Origin: an uncultured Pelagibacteraceae bacterium
GTDB taxonomy: Bacteria; Pseudomonadota; Alphaproteobacteria; Pelagibacterales; Pelagibacteraceae
Direction of reading: 5' to 3'
DNA: 37,599 nucleotides
Assembly (NCBI GenBank): GCA_902581775.1
Contig: CACHPJ010000009.1
Coordinates: forward strand, 1-37,599
Part shown: in pieces, positions 20,169 through 28,181 of the stretch
How positions within the stretch are numbered: position 1 is the first letter of the stretch
Layout of the letters: the number at the start of each line of letters is the position of its first letter
Program-made: the position numbers and the translations under genes
Notes under the pieces: generated by a model
What the model was told of the DNA's origin: nothing
Database searches by the model: none
Seen by the model: only the letters and a program-made list of their open reading frames with translations

Positions 20169-20975
20169 TTACCAGGTTAATAAATTTTGAAAATAATTTG
20201 TCTTAACTTTATAGTTTTTTAATAATATCTCTAAATCTGAAGTATTTTTAAATTCTGACCTGTGAACTCCGCTAGTAATAAAAAGTGAGTCTATTCCCAT
20301 GTTGTTTGCTCCTTTAATATCTGTTTTTAAATTATCACCAATAATTAAATTTTTTTGTTTTAAGTTTATGCATATATTATAAATTTCTTTATAAGGTTTG
20401 CCAAAATATATTACTTCTCCTCCCATCTTCTCAAAAATTTCTGCAATCTTTCCTGCACAATACTCAGATTTTGAACCTCTATGTACAATCAAATCTGGAT
20501 TGGTGCAGATTAATTTTTTTTTAGTATGCTCATTCAATAATGAATTATAATAGTCCAAATTTTCCATTTGATCATCAAATAAACCTGTACATAAAATAAA
20601 TTCACATTCTTCAATAATTGTTTTTTTTAAATCTAGTCCTTTATATAATATATTATCCCTTTCCGGACCAAGATGATAAAATTTTTTACCATAATACATT
20701 TTTTTAAGTGAAATCTTCGCTGCCTCACCTGATGTCATAACATTGTTAAGAAATTTTTTTTTCATATTAATTTTTTCCAAAAATTTAATAACACTTGCAC
20801 TTGGTCTTGGTGCGTTAGATAAAAATATTACTTTTTTACCGTTGCTACTTAATTTCTCTATAACGTTACTGGCACCTGAATTTAAACTTATTCCATTATG
20901 AACTACTCCCCATAAATCAATAATAAAGGCATCATATTGGTTGTAAATTTGAGATAAATTATCGAGTTTTTTCAA
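20169..20975 (-). CDS. HAD superfamily hydrolase, class IIA (NagD-like, TIGR01459-type)
   Basis: 268-aa phosphatase-like protein. Motif I FIIDLWGVVHNG (nucleophile Asp and the DxWG(V)xHxG form of class IIA), motif II FLSNAPRPS, and the C-terminal FGKPYKEIY with IIGDNLKTDIKGANNMGID providing Lys and the acidic motif III/IV residues. Substrate unknown; relatives act on nucleotides or sugar phosphates. First gene of the six-gene minus-strand run, 152 bases from the divergent groES. In alphaproteobacteria this subfamily commonly lies before ribF. Confidence 0.85.
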   Translation of the reverse strand: MKKLDNLSQIYNQYDAFIIDLWGVVHNGISLNSGASNVIEKLSSNGKKVIFLSNAPRPSASVIKFLEKINMKKKFLNNVMTSGEAAKISLKKMYYGKKFYHLGPERDNILYKGLDLKKTIIEECEFILCTGLFDDQMENLDYYNSLLNEHTKKKLICTNPDLIVHRGSKSEYCAGKIAEIFEKMGGEVIYFGKPYKEIYNICINLKQKNLIIGDNLKTDIKGANNMGIDSLFITSGVHRSEFKNTSDLEILLKNYKVKTNYFQNLLTW

Positions 20976-21065
20976 TTTTTAAGGTTCCTTTTTAGGTATT
21001 TATAAAAAAGTTAATAAAATATAGCAATATTAGGGGGATTTGGGCACCAAAAATTAATTAAAAGA

Positions 21066-21093
21066 CTTGAAATTTTTCCAAAACTCACCATAT
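21066..21093 (+). promoter_or_regulatory. Heat-shock (sigma-32/RpoH type) promoter of groESL
   Basis: CTTGAA at 21066-21071 and CCATAT at 21088-21093 with 16 bases between match the RpoH -35 (CTTGAA) and -10 (CCCATnT/CCATAT) elements known from proteobacteria. Transcription would start about 28 bases before the groES ATG at 21128, and an AGGAG lies at 21114-21118. No CIRCE inverted repeat (the HrcA operator) is present in the 152-base gap, so control by RpoH without HrcA is inferred. Confidence 0.6.
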
Positions 21094-21127
21094 CAAGGCT
21101 ACAAACGAATTTTAGGAGTAAAAAAAT

Positions 21128-21424
21128 ATGAAATTTAAGCCATTACACGATAGGGTTTTAATCAAAGTTTTAGACAGTGACGAGAAAACAGCTGGCGGAA
21201 TAATTATTCCAGACACAGCAAAAGAAAAACCTCAAGAAGGTGAAGTTGTTGCTATAGGAAGTGGAGCAAAAACTGAAAACGGTAAATCTGTTCCTATGGA
21301 TGTCAAAGTTGGAGATATAGTACTTTTCGGCAAATGGTCAGGTACTGAGGTAAAAATTGACGGTAAAGAATATAGCATAATGAAAGAGTCAGACATTATG
21401 GGAATTTCAAAAAGTAAAAAATAA
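21128..21424 (+). CDS. groS: GroES co-chaperonin
   Basis: 98-aa 10-kDa chaperonin cap for Gro[13 protein letters not shown] at the N-terminus, the mobile loop [20 protein letters not shown], then [10 protein letters not shown]. Strong Shine-Dalgarno AGGAG at 21114-21118, 9 bases from the ATG, unlike many genes in this window. Followed 20 bases later by groEL. Confidence 0.98.
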   Translation: MKFKPLHDRVLIKVLDSDEKTAGGIIIPDTAKEKPQEGEVVAIGSGAKTENGKSVPMDVKVGDIVLFGKWSGTEVKIDGKEYSIMKESDIMGISKSKK

Positions 21425-21432
21425 TTTATTGA

Positions 21433-23103
<1,671 letters not shown>

Positions 23104-23109
23104 TTTCAC

Positions 23110-23787
23110 TTACCCAAATGAATTTAAAAAAGGCTGTAACTTCGCAGCCTTTTTTTTTGCAGAAAGCAAACACGCTGTTGAATTTAAAATCAGTCCATCC
23201 TTTAAAACTCTCAAATTATTATCGGCTAAAGTCTTTCCAGTTGAAGTTATATCAGTAATAACTTCAGAGGAACCTATGAAAGGATATGTTTCAGTTGCAC
23301 CCAGACTAGGTATAATTTTATATTGAGTAACTCCTTTTGAAATTAAAAAATCATTTGTTAAATTTGGATATTTGGTTGCGACTCTTAACCTTCTATTTTT
23401 TTTAGATCTTAAATCAAATGAAACTTCTTCAAGGTCTGCAATTGTCTGAACATCTATCCAATCATCAGGAACCGCTACAACTAAATTAGCGTTACCAAAA
23501 TCAAGTTTACGTTTAATATTAATCTTATCATGTAAGTTTTTACCAGACTCGTTGAGAAGGTCTAATCCTGAAATACCTATATCTAAAGTGCCATCTCCTA
23601 ATCGCTGAATAATTTCTTTAGCATGAAGAAAAATAATTTTAATGTTAGATTTATTTTCAATAGTCCCAAAGTAATTTCTTTCTTTTTCACTTTGCAGAAT
23701 TTTTAGACCGGTGTTATTAAAAAAAGAAATTGATTTGTCTTTCAATCGGCCTTTGCTAGGCAAGCCTATAGTAATTAAATTTTTCAT
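23110..23787 (-). CDS. hisG: ATP phosphoribosyltransferase, catalytic subunit (short form)
   Basis: First committed step of histidine synthesis: ATP plus PRPP to phosphoribosyl-ATP. 225 aa, the short form that lacks the C-terminal regulatory domain and needs HisZ, whose gene is directly upstream and overlaps by 4 bases (ATGA). Conserved GLPSKGRLKD at the N-terminus, LGDGTLDIGISGLDLL, and the PRPP-binding region ITDITSTGKTLADNNL. The last codons lie in the groEL terminator hairpin. Confidence 0.96.
   Translation of the reverse strand: MKNLITIGLPSKGRLKDKSISFFNNTGLKILQSEKERNYFGTIENKSNIKIIFLHAKEIIQRLGDGTLDIGISGLDLLNESGKNLHDKINIKRKLDFGNANLVVAVPDDWIDVQTIADLEEVSFDLRSKKNRRLRVATKYPNLTNDFLISKGVTQYKIIPSLGATETYPFIGSSEVITDITSTGKTLADNNLRVLKDGLILNSTACLLSAKKKAAKLQPFLNSFG
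23126..23158 (+). terminator. Rho-independent terminator of groESL
   Basis: An 11-bp stem, AAAAAAGGCTG (23126-23136) with CAGCCTTTTTT (23145-23155), an 8-base loop, and a run of nine T at 23150-23158 on the plus strand. It begins 22 bases after the groEL stop and lies inside the 3' coding part of hisG on the other strand, where the T tract is shorter (six). Confidence 0.85.
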
Positions 23788-24821
23788 ATATTTTTTAAGT
23801 TGATTGCCGCACCAACAGCTGGGGTATTTTTTTTAGCTCCTAGACTTTTTAATAAATTATCATAACGTCCACCTCTTGCAATTTCTTTTTCGCCTGAAAA
23901 TACTTCAAATACTATTCCAGTATAGTATTCTACATCTCTACCGAAGTTAGTAATAAAATTCACATCTTCTTTAAGTTTCTTTAAGTTTTGAATTGATTTT
24001 AAATCCTTAAAAATATTTTTTTTAAGTTTATTCTTTTTTGCAAAAACCAATAATTTTTCATCGAGCTTTAAAAGTTTACAATTAATTTTTAAAAAAGACT
24101 TAATAATTTTAACAATTTGTTTACCATCACTAAAAGATCTTGGGTCTTTTAATTTTTTATCAAACCTTTTTAAAATTTCTGATATTGATCTTCCAGCAAC
24201 TACTTTATCTTGATCCATTTTTTGCATTTCAAAGAACCTTTTTTTGTCAGCATCAAAAGTGATAGCATCAATATCAGTATTTTTTTCTAATCGTTTTAAA
24301 AGTTCTTTAAAATAAATTGGTCTCCAAAAGTGTCTGATCAATCTTAACTTCCACCTTTCAGGCATATCGAGTGCATTGATTAAACTTTTGAATAAACTGA
24401 TATCTCCAACTTTGACTTGGATCCTTTTACTTTTAATTTTTTTGGCTGAACTTAAAATTGTGCTGATAACCTTAAAATCATCTTCAATTTGATTTTTAGA
24501 ACCTAATATCTCAATACCTAATTGATCGTTTATAAAGTTAGAGCCTTTATTGCCAAGTCTTCTATAAGCTTGTCCTGAATAATAAATTTTTGAAGAAGTC
24601 TTTTTTTGCAAGAAATTTATACACGAAGCTACCGTTAAATCTGGTCTTAAACACATAGTTTTTCCATTCTCACTCTCAAAAGTGAGCATAGAGCTTCTGA
24701 ATTTTTCACCTGATCTTTCAATAATATATTCCGAGTCAAGAAGTACGTCTGGTTCTGACAATACAAAACCATTGTCTTTAAAATTTTTAATTATAGTTTT
24801 AGATAATTTTTTTGATTTCAT
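23784..24821 (-). CDS. hisZ: ATP phosphoribosyltransferase regulatory subunit
   Basis: HisRS-like protein that forms a hetero-octamer with short HisG and gives it feedback control by histidine. 345 aa. Class II synthetase fold recognisable from CLRPDLTVA (motif 2 region), NFGRDVEYYTGIVFEVFSG and IARGGRYDNLL, but it lacks the C-terminal anticodon-binding domain of true HisRS. Overlaps the end of hisS by 23 bases and the start of hisG by 4. Sequence relation to adjacent hisS is as expected for this paralogue. Confidence 0.93.
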   Translation of the reverse strand: MKSKKLSKTIIKNFKDNGFVLSEPDVLLDSEYIIERSGEKFRSSMLTFESENGKTMCLRPDLTVASCINFLQKKTSSKIYYSGQAYRRLGNKGSNFINDQLGIEILGSKNQIEDDFKVISTILSSAKKIKSKRIQVKVGDISLFKSLINALDMPERWKLRLIRHFWRPIYFKELLKRLEKNTDIDAITFDADKKRFFEMQKMDQDKVVAGRSISEILKRFDKKLKDPRSFSDGKQIVKIIKSFLKINCKLLKLDEKLLVFAKKNKLKKNIFKDLKSIQNLKKLKEDVNFITNFGRDVEYYTGIVFEVFSGEKEIARGGRYDNLLKSLGAKKNTPAVGAAINLKNI

Positions 24822-26133
24822 TGACTAATTCTTTAATTTCAATTGCTTTTTCTTTGCCAGATCTAAGTTCTCTTAGAGTAGGTTTACCTGATTTGATTTC
24901 ATTTTCACCATATAGAATAACTGCAGGTGATTTAATCTTATTTGCATATTCCATTTGTTTTTTTAGCTTGTTTTCTCCAGGATATATTTCGGTGCTTATG
25001 CCTGCTTTTCTTAAGATTGATTGTAAACCAATGTATTCTTTCATTGATTTTTTATCAAAAACACAAATTACAATTGGTTTTGACTGTTTAAGCTTAAATT
25101 CTTTTTTTTGCATCAAAGCATAAACCAATCTATCTAATCCAATTGAAATGCCAGTTGCAGGCGCATCGTAATTACCAAAATTATTTATTAAATTATCATA
25201 TCTTCCTCCTCCTCCAATAGATCCAAACTGGACTGCTTGACCTTTGTTATTTTTTACCTCGAAATTTAAATTAACTTCAAATATCACGCCAGTATAATAT
25301 TCCAGACCTCTTATTACCGACGGATCAAATTCAAAATTATCGAAATTATAGTCTTTGAATATTTTTAATATTTCTAATAAGTCTTGTGTTTCAGGTGACT
25401 TTTTATTTAATTCTCTTTCTAAAACTTCTATATTTTGTGAAGTTAAATTTGCCCCCTTGGTAAAGTCGCCTGATTTATCTTTTCGTCCCTCTCCTAATAA
25501 TTCTTTAACACTGCTCCAGCCTAATCGGTCAATTTTATCTAAAGCTCTTAGTGCAGTAAGTTTTTGTTGATTATCTTTTAAATTTAATTTTTTGAATAAT
25601 TCTTCTGTTATTTTTCTTGAAGAAATCTTTATAATATATTCTGATTTGCTTAAGCCGCATTTCTCAAGAATTTCCGAAATCATTACGCATAGCTCAGCAT
25701 CTGCTTGCAGGCTTTTCGTTCCAACATAATCAGCATCAAATTGTAAAAATTCTCTAAATCTTCCTGGCCCCGGTTTCTCATTCCTCCATACTGTTCCAAG
25801 TTGATATCTTTTAAACGGTTTAGGGATTTCTAAATAATTCTTTGCAACATACCTGGCTAATGGTGCAGTTAAATCATATCTTAAAGACAGCCATTTATTT
25901 TCATCTTTAAATGAGAAAACACCCTCATCAGGTCTCTCTTTATCTGGCAGAAATTTACCAATACTATCTGAATACTCAAAACTTGGGGTTTCAAGATACT
26001 GAAAACCATACTTGATCATAACTTCTTTAATCTTAGAAATTATAAAATCTCGTATAAGTAGTTCTTTTTCTTTTCTATCAACAAACCCCAATGGAAGTTC
26101 TTTGGAAGGTTTGTTATTTTTTTCTTTATTCAT
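24799..26133 (-). CDS. hisS: Histidyl-tRNA synthetase (alphaproteobacterial type)
   Basis: Class II synthetase for tRNA-His. 444 aa from the ATG at 26133 (MNKEKNNK); the longer open frame extends back through the tRNA-His gene and is an artefact. Motif 2 reads RNEKPGPGRFREFLQFDAD, the form of alphaproteobacterial enzymes, not the RHERPQxGRYRQF of standard bacterial HisRS. His-specific GLEYYTGVIFEV and motif 3 GISIGLDRLVYAL are present, followed by the anticodon-binding domain. The start lies just 4 bases after the tRNA-His CCA end, so no Shine-Dalgarno fits in between. Downstream hisZ overlaps by 23 bases. Confidence 0.96.
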   Translation of the reverse strand: MNKEKNNKPSKELPLGFVDRKEKELLIRDFIISKIKEVMIKYGFQYLETPSFEYSDSIGKFLPDKERPDEGVFSFKDENKWLSLRYDLTAPLARYVAKNYLEIPKPFKRYQLGTVWRNEKPGPGRFREFLQFDADYVGTKSLQADAELCVMISEILEKCGLSKSEYIIKISSRKITEELFKKLNLKDNQQKLTALRALDKIDRLGWSSVKELLGEGRKDKSGDFTKGANLTSQNIEVLERELNKKSPETQDLLEILKIFKDYNFDNFEFDPSVIRGLEYYTGVIFEVNLNFEVKNNKGQAVQFGSIGGGGRYDNLINNFGNYDAPATGISIGLDRLVYALMQKKEFKLKQSKPIVICVFDKKSMKEYIGLQSILRKAGISTEIYPGENKLKKQMEYANKIKSPAVILYGENEIKSGKPTLRELRSGKEKAIEIKELVNEIKKII

Positions 26134-26137
26134 TTTT

Positions 26138-26213
26138 TGGTACAGCAGGGTGGATTCGAACCACCGACCCCTAGTTCCACAAACTAGTGCTCTAACCAAC
26201 TGAGCTACTGCTG
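26138..26213 (-). tRNA. tRNA-His (GTG anticodon), lacking G-1
   Basis: 76-base cloverleaf on the minus strand with encoded CCA. Acceptor 5' GCAGCAG pairs with CTGCTGT 3', giving a G1-U72 wobble; D arm GCTC...GAGC; anticodon stem CTAGT/ACTAG with loop TTGTGGA (anticodon GTG); T arm GGTGG/CCACC with TTCGAAT. The discriminator is A73 and the base before G1 is C, so the almost universal G-1:C73 pair is absent. This is the form reported for a large alphaproteobacterial group. It is the first gene of the hisS-hisZ-hisG unit. Confidence 0.97.
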
Positions 26214-26261
26214 CGTCCTTTCTATATTTATCTTAATTTTTGTTAAATTTGTATATTTTTG

Positions 26262-26267
26262 ATTATA
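26262..26267 (-). promoter_or_regulatory. Candidate -10 box upstream of tRNA-His
   Basis: A perfect TATAAT on the minus strand 49 bases before the mature tRNA 5' end. No convincing -35 hexamer is found at 16-18 bases upstream, so the promoter is tentative. If used it would drive tRNA-His and the hisS-hisZ-hisG genes with a leader of about 40 bases. Confidence 0.35.
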
Positions 26268-26377
26268 AGCTAAGCAATAGCCTAGCGTGCATTCTGTGAG
26301 AATGTGAATATGTTCTGAAATTTTGCGTTTTTATATTCATTGAGTGTCTTTTAACAACTTTTTGAATTTTTGCAAGC

Positions 26378-26418
26378 TTAACGGGGCAAAAAACTAATAA
26401 TAGTTAATACCCCGTTAA
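26378..26418 (-). repeat. Inverted repeat after the cold-shock gene, possible 3' end structure
   Basis: TTAACGGGG (26378-26386) and CCCCGTTAA (26410-26418) form a perfect 9-bp stem. Inside the 23-base loop a second stem AACTA/TAGTT can form. It lies 24 bases after the cold-shock gene's stop on the minus strand. There is no T tract following on either strand, so it is not a standard intrinsic terminator; it could be a 3' processing or protective hairpin or an operator. Confidence 0.45.
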
Positions 26419-26441
26419 AGAGACTTTAGGAAAATTAAGAA

Positions 26442-26654
26442 TTAAGATGTTTTCTGCAATTTAACTGCGGCAGGACCTTTTTCCGTGCTTTCCACTTCAA
26501 ATGTTAGCTCATCACCTTCGTTTAAATATTTTAAACCAGCTTCTCTAACAGCTGAAGAGTGAACGAACACGTCTTTTTCTTTGTCTTCACGCTCAATGAA
26601 ACCATAACCTTTAGTACCATTGAACCACTTTACTTTACCTTTTAGTGTACTCAT
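26442..26654 (-). CDS. Cold-shock domain protein
   Basis: 70-aa CspA-family nucleic-acid chaperone that binds single-stranded RNA and DNA. Both RNA-binding motifs are intact: [10 protein letters not shown] (RNP1 KGYGFI) and DVFVHSSAV (RNP2 VFVH), preceded by GKVKWFNGT. Shine-Dalgarno TAAGGA at 26670-26665, about 11 bases before the ATG. Lies 141 bases after accA on the same strand; the intervening DNA holds several palindromes and repeats that may regulate it, and a 17-base palindrome lies in the leader. Confidence 0.95.
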   Translation of the reverse strand: MSTLKGKVKWFNGTKGYGFIEREDKEKDVFVHSSAVREAGLKYLNEGDELTFEVESTEKGPAAVKLQKTS

Positions 26655-26685
26655 TATTTACTTATCCTTATTGTTGTTAACTTTA

Positions 26686-26702
26686 GTTAGTTTTAAACTA
26701 AC
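26686..26702 (-). repeat. Palindrome in the cold-shock gene leader
   Basis: GTTAGTTTTAAACTAAC is a perfect 8+1+8 palindrome 32 bases before the start codon. In RNA it would form a short stem with an AU-rich loop; in DNA it could be an operator. No known family recognised. Confidence 0.4.
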
Positions 26703-26728
26703 CATGCCTCTTTACTAAAATAAAGTAG

Positions 26729-26781
26729 ATAATGTCAAGAATTGATTACAGTTTTTCTTATATTTATAAGAATAATGTCAA
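26729..26781 (-). promoter_or_regulatory. Direct repeats and palindrome upstream of the cold-shock gene
   Basis: TTGACATTAT occurs twice on the minus strand (26738-26729 and 26781-26772), 43 bases apart, or about four helical turns. Between them is the 18-base perfect palindrome TTCTTATATTTATAAGAA (26755-26772). TTGACA equals the -35 consensus, but neither copy has a good -10 at the right distance, so these may be protein-binding sites instead. The palindrome may alternatively serve accA, which ends just upstream. Confidence 0.4.
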
Positions 26782-26795
26782 TTATGCCACTAGAT

Positions 26796-27902
26796 CTATT
26801 TAAATACAGTGAAAATGTAGGCAAATATTAATACCGCAAGTCCGAGGTATACATATTTGTATTTAAAAATATTTCTTTTAATTTTTTGATAAAAAGGCTC
26901 TTGGAAACCTAAACCTTTATCACTTAAGTTAGAGGACTTTGTAAAACCCTTTTCTCTGCCAATTTTTAAAAATTTAGATTTTCTATGCTCGTAAATTTGT
27001 TCTTTAGATAAATTTTCAAAATATTTTAAGTTTTTTATTAGACAATTTTTTACTTCATCTGCAATTATTTCCGGGTCTCTATGAGCTCCGCCAACAGGCT
27101 CGTTTATTATCTCATCAATGACTCCTAAACTAAATAAATCTTTTGCTGTAAGTTTCATTGCCTCCGCCGCTTCCAATGATTTCGAAGGGTCTCTCCAAAG
27201 GATTGAAGCACATCCCTCCGGTGAAATAACTGAGTAAATAGAATTTTCAAGCATGATTACTTTATTAGAAGAAGCTAAAGCTATTGCTCCGCCTGAACCA
27301 CCTTCACCAATAATTATTGAAATATTTGGCACACCAAGTGACATTGAACACTCAATAGAATTTGCTATAGCTGATGCTTGACCTCTTTGTTCTGCACCAA
27401 TTCCTGGGTAAGCACCTGGAGTATCTATAAATGTTACAACAGGTATATTAAATCTATTAGCTAAGTTCATTAATCTAACACACTTCCTATAACCTTCAGG
27501 TCTCATCATCCCAAAATTTCTTTCAATTCTACTATTTAAATCTTCTCCTTTTTCTTGACCAATAACTAAAACAGATTTTTCATTGATAAGACCAAAACCA
27601 GCTGTCACAGATTTATCATCACCAAAATATCTGTCTCCTGATAGAGATGTAAAATTAGAAAATATTTTTTCGATATAAAATTTAGCACGTGGTCTATCCT
27701 CATGTCTCGCCACAAGAGTTTTTTGCCAGCTATTTAAATTAGCGTAAGTTTGTTTTAACTTTTCGTTTATTTCCATTTCGGTAGTTTTAATTTTTTGCGT
27801 ATCAACTTCTGATATACCTTCTGTTCCAAAAGGACTTTTTAGATTTTCTACCTCTGACTCAAGTGATTTAATCTCTTTTTCAAATTCTAGATAATTTTTC
27901 AT
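26796..27902 (-). CDS. accA: Acetyl-CoA carboxylase carboxyltransferase alpha subunit with C-terminal membrane helix
   Basis: Alpha half of the carboxyltransferase that makes malonyl-CoA for fatty acid synthesis. 368 aa against about 320 in typical AccA. The core runs to about residue 318 and includes FIDTPGAYPGIGAEQRGQ, IIIGEGGSGGAIALA and MLENSIYSVISPEGCASILW. An added tail of about 50 residues ends in a hydrophobic segment (about 350-366) flanked by lysines, which looks like a tail anchor. The ATG is very close to a candidate promoter (27914-27942), with the purine-rich AGGAGA too far upstream to act. accB, accC and accD are not in the window. Confidence 0.93.
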   Translation of the reverse strand: MKNYLEFEKEIKSLESEVENLKSPFGTEGISEVDTQKIKTTEMEINEKLKQTYANLNSWQKTLVARHEDRPRAKFYIEKIFSNFTSLSGDRYFGDDKSVTAGFGLINEKSVLVIGQEKGEDLNSRIERNFGMMRPEGYRKCVRLMNLANRFNIPVVTFIDTPGAYPGIGAEQRGQASAIANSIECSMSLGVPNISIIIGEGGSGGAIALASSNKVIMLENSIYSVISPEGCASILWRDPSKSLEAAEAMKLTAKDLFSLGVIDEIINEPVGGAHRDPEIIADEVKNCLIKNLKYFENLSKEQIYEHRKSKFLKIGREKGFTKSSNLSDKGLGFQEPFYQKIKRNIFKYKYVYLGLAVLIFAYIFTVFK

Positions 27903-27913
27903 AAACGTTATTT

Positions 27914-27942
27914 ATTATAATTCTCCTTTTAATAGAGTTCAA
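27914..27942 (-). promoter_or_regulatory. Candidate promoter of accA
   Basis: On the minus strand TTGAAC (27942-27937), a 17-base spacer, and TATAAT (27919-27914). Transcription would begin about 5-7 bases after the -10, close to 27907, leaving almost no leader before the accA ATG at 27902. The AGGAGA at about 27928-27923 would then be upstream of the transcript start. Confidence 0.45.
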
Positions 27943-27973
27943 TTAAGACAATATATTGACACTTTGGTGCTTA

Positions 27974-28001
27974 TTGCAATTAATATTTAACTTTATATAA
28001 T
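27974..28001 (+). promoter_or_regulatory. Promoter of the glcB riboswitch transcript
   Basis: TTGCAA (27974-27979), 16-base spacer, TATAAT (27996-28001). Transcription would begin near 28008, about 15 bases before the first riboswitch aptamer. A TTGACA at 27956-27961 could be the -35 of an alternative start but has only ATTAAT at the matching distance. Confidence 0.55.
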
Positions 28002-28022
28002 GGTAGTAAGAAATAATTTAAA

Positions 28023-28159
28023 TCGGGAGAGACTATTTAGATATAGCGCCGAAGGAGCAACCACCCCGGAAACTCTCAGGCAAAAGGACCGAGAAAACAA
28101 GATTCTGGAAAGAGATAAAATCTCACCGAAGGAGTAAATCTCTCAGGTACCAAAACAGA
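28023..28159 (+). promoter_or_regulatory. Tandem glycine riboswitch (two aptamers)
   Basis: Two gcvT-type aptamers. First: TCGG (28023-28026) closes with CCGA (28089-28092) around GCGCCGAAGGAGCAA and CTCTCAGGCAAAAGGACC. Second: TCTG (28104-28107) closes with CAGA (28156-28159) around CACCGAAGGAGTAA and TCTCTCAGGTACCAAAAC. The CCGAAGGAG and CTCAGG cores are diagnostic. Only 22 bases separate aptamer 2 from the glcB start and no terminator hairpin is seen there, so control of translation or RNA stability is more likely than attenuation. A glycine-activated riboswitch before malate synthase has been reported in SAR11. Confidence 0.96.
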
Positions 28160-28181
28160 TGGGGTTAATGAATTGGTGCTT

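Larger units (their letters stand above)
26214..26441. other. Non-coding stretch between tRNA-His and the cold-shock gene
   Basis: No coding region supported in these 228 bases. It holds the candidate tRNA-His -10 box, a short hairpin CATTCT/AGAATG (26290-26304), a possible imperfect closing stem (AAGCT...GCAA at 26267-26277 with TTGC...AGCTT at 26370-26379), and the larger inverted repeat at 26378-26418. I do not recognise a known RNA family in it. Confidence 0.5.

Noticed and set aside
20976-21127. CIRCE operator before groES
   Set aside because: No TTAGCACTC/GAGTGCTAA inverted repeat is present.
26134-26199. N-terminal extension of hisS starting at 26199 (frame reading GRWFEST)
   Set aside because: It translates the tRNA-His gene itself; this is a common misannotation. 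The family N-terminus fits the ATG at 26133.
26214-26441. 6S RNA
   Set aside because: The region has stems but not the long near-continuous hairpin with a central bubble; similarity is too weak to call.
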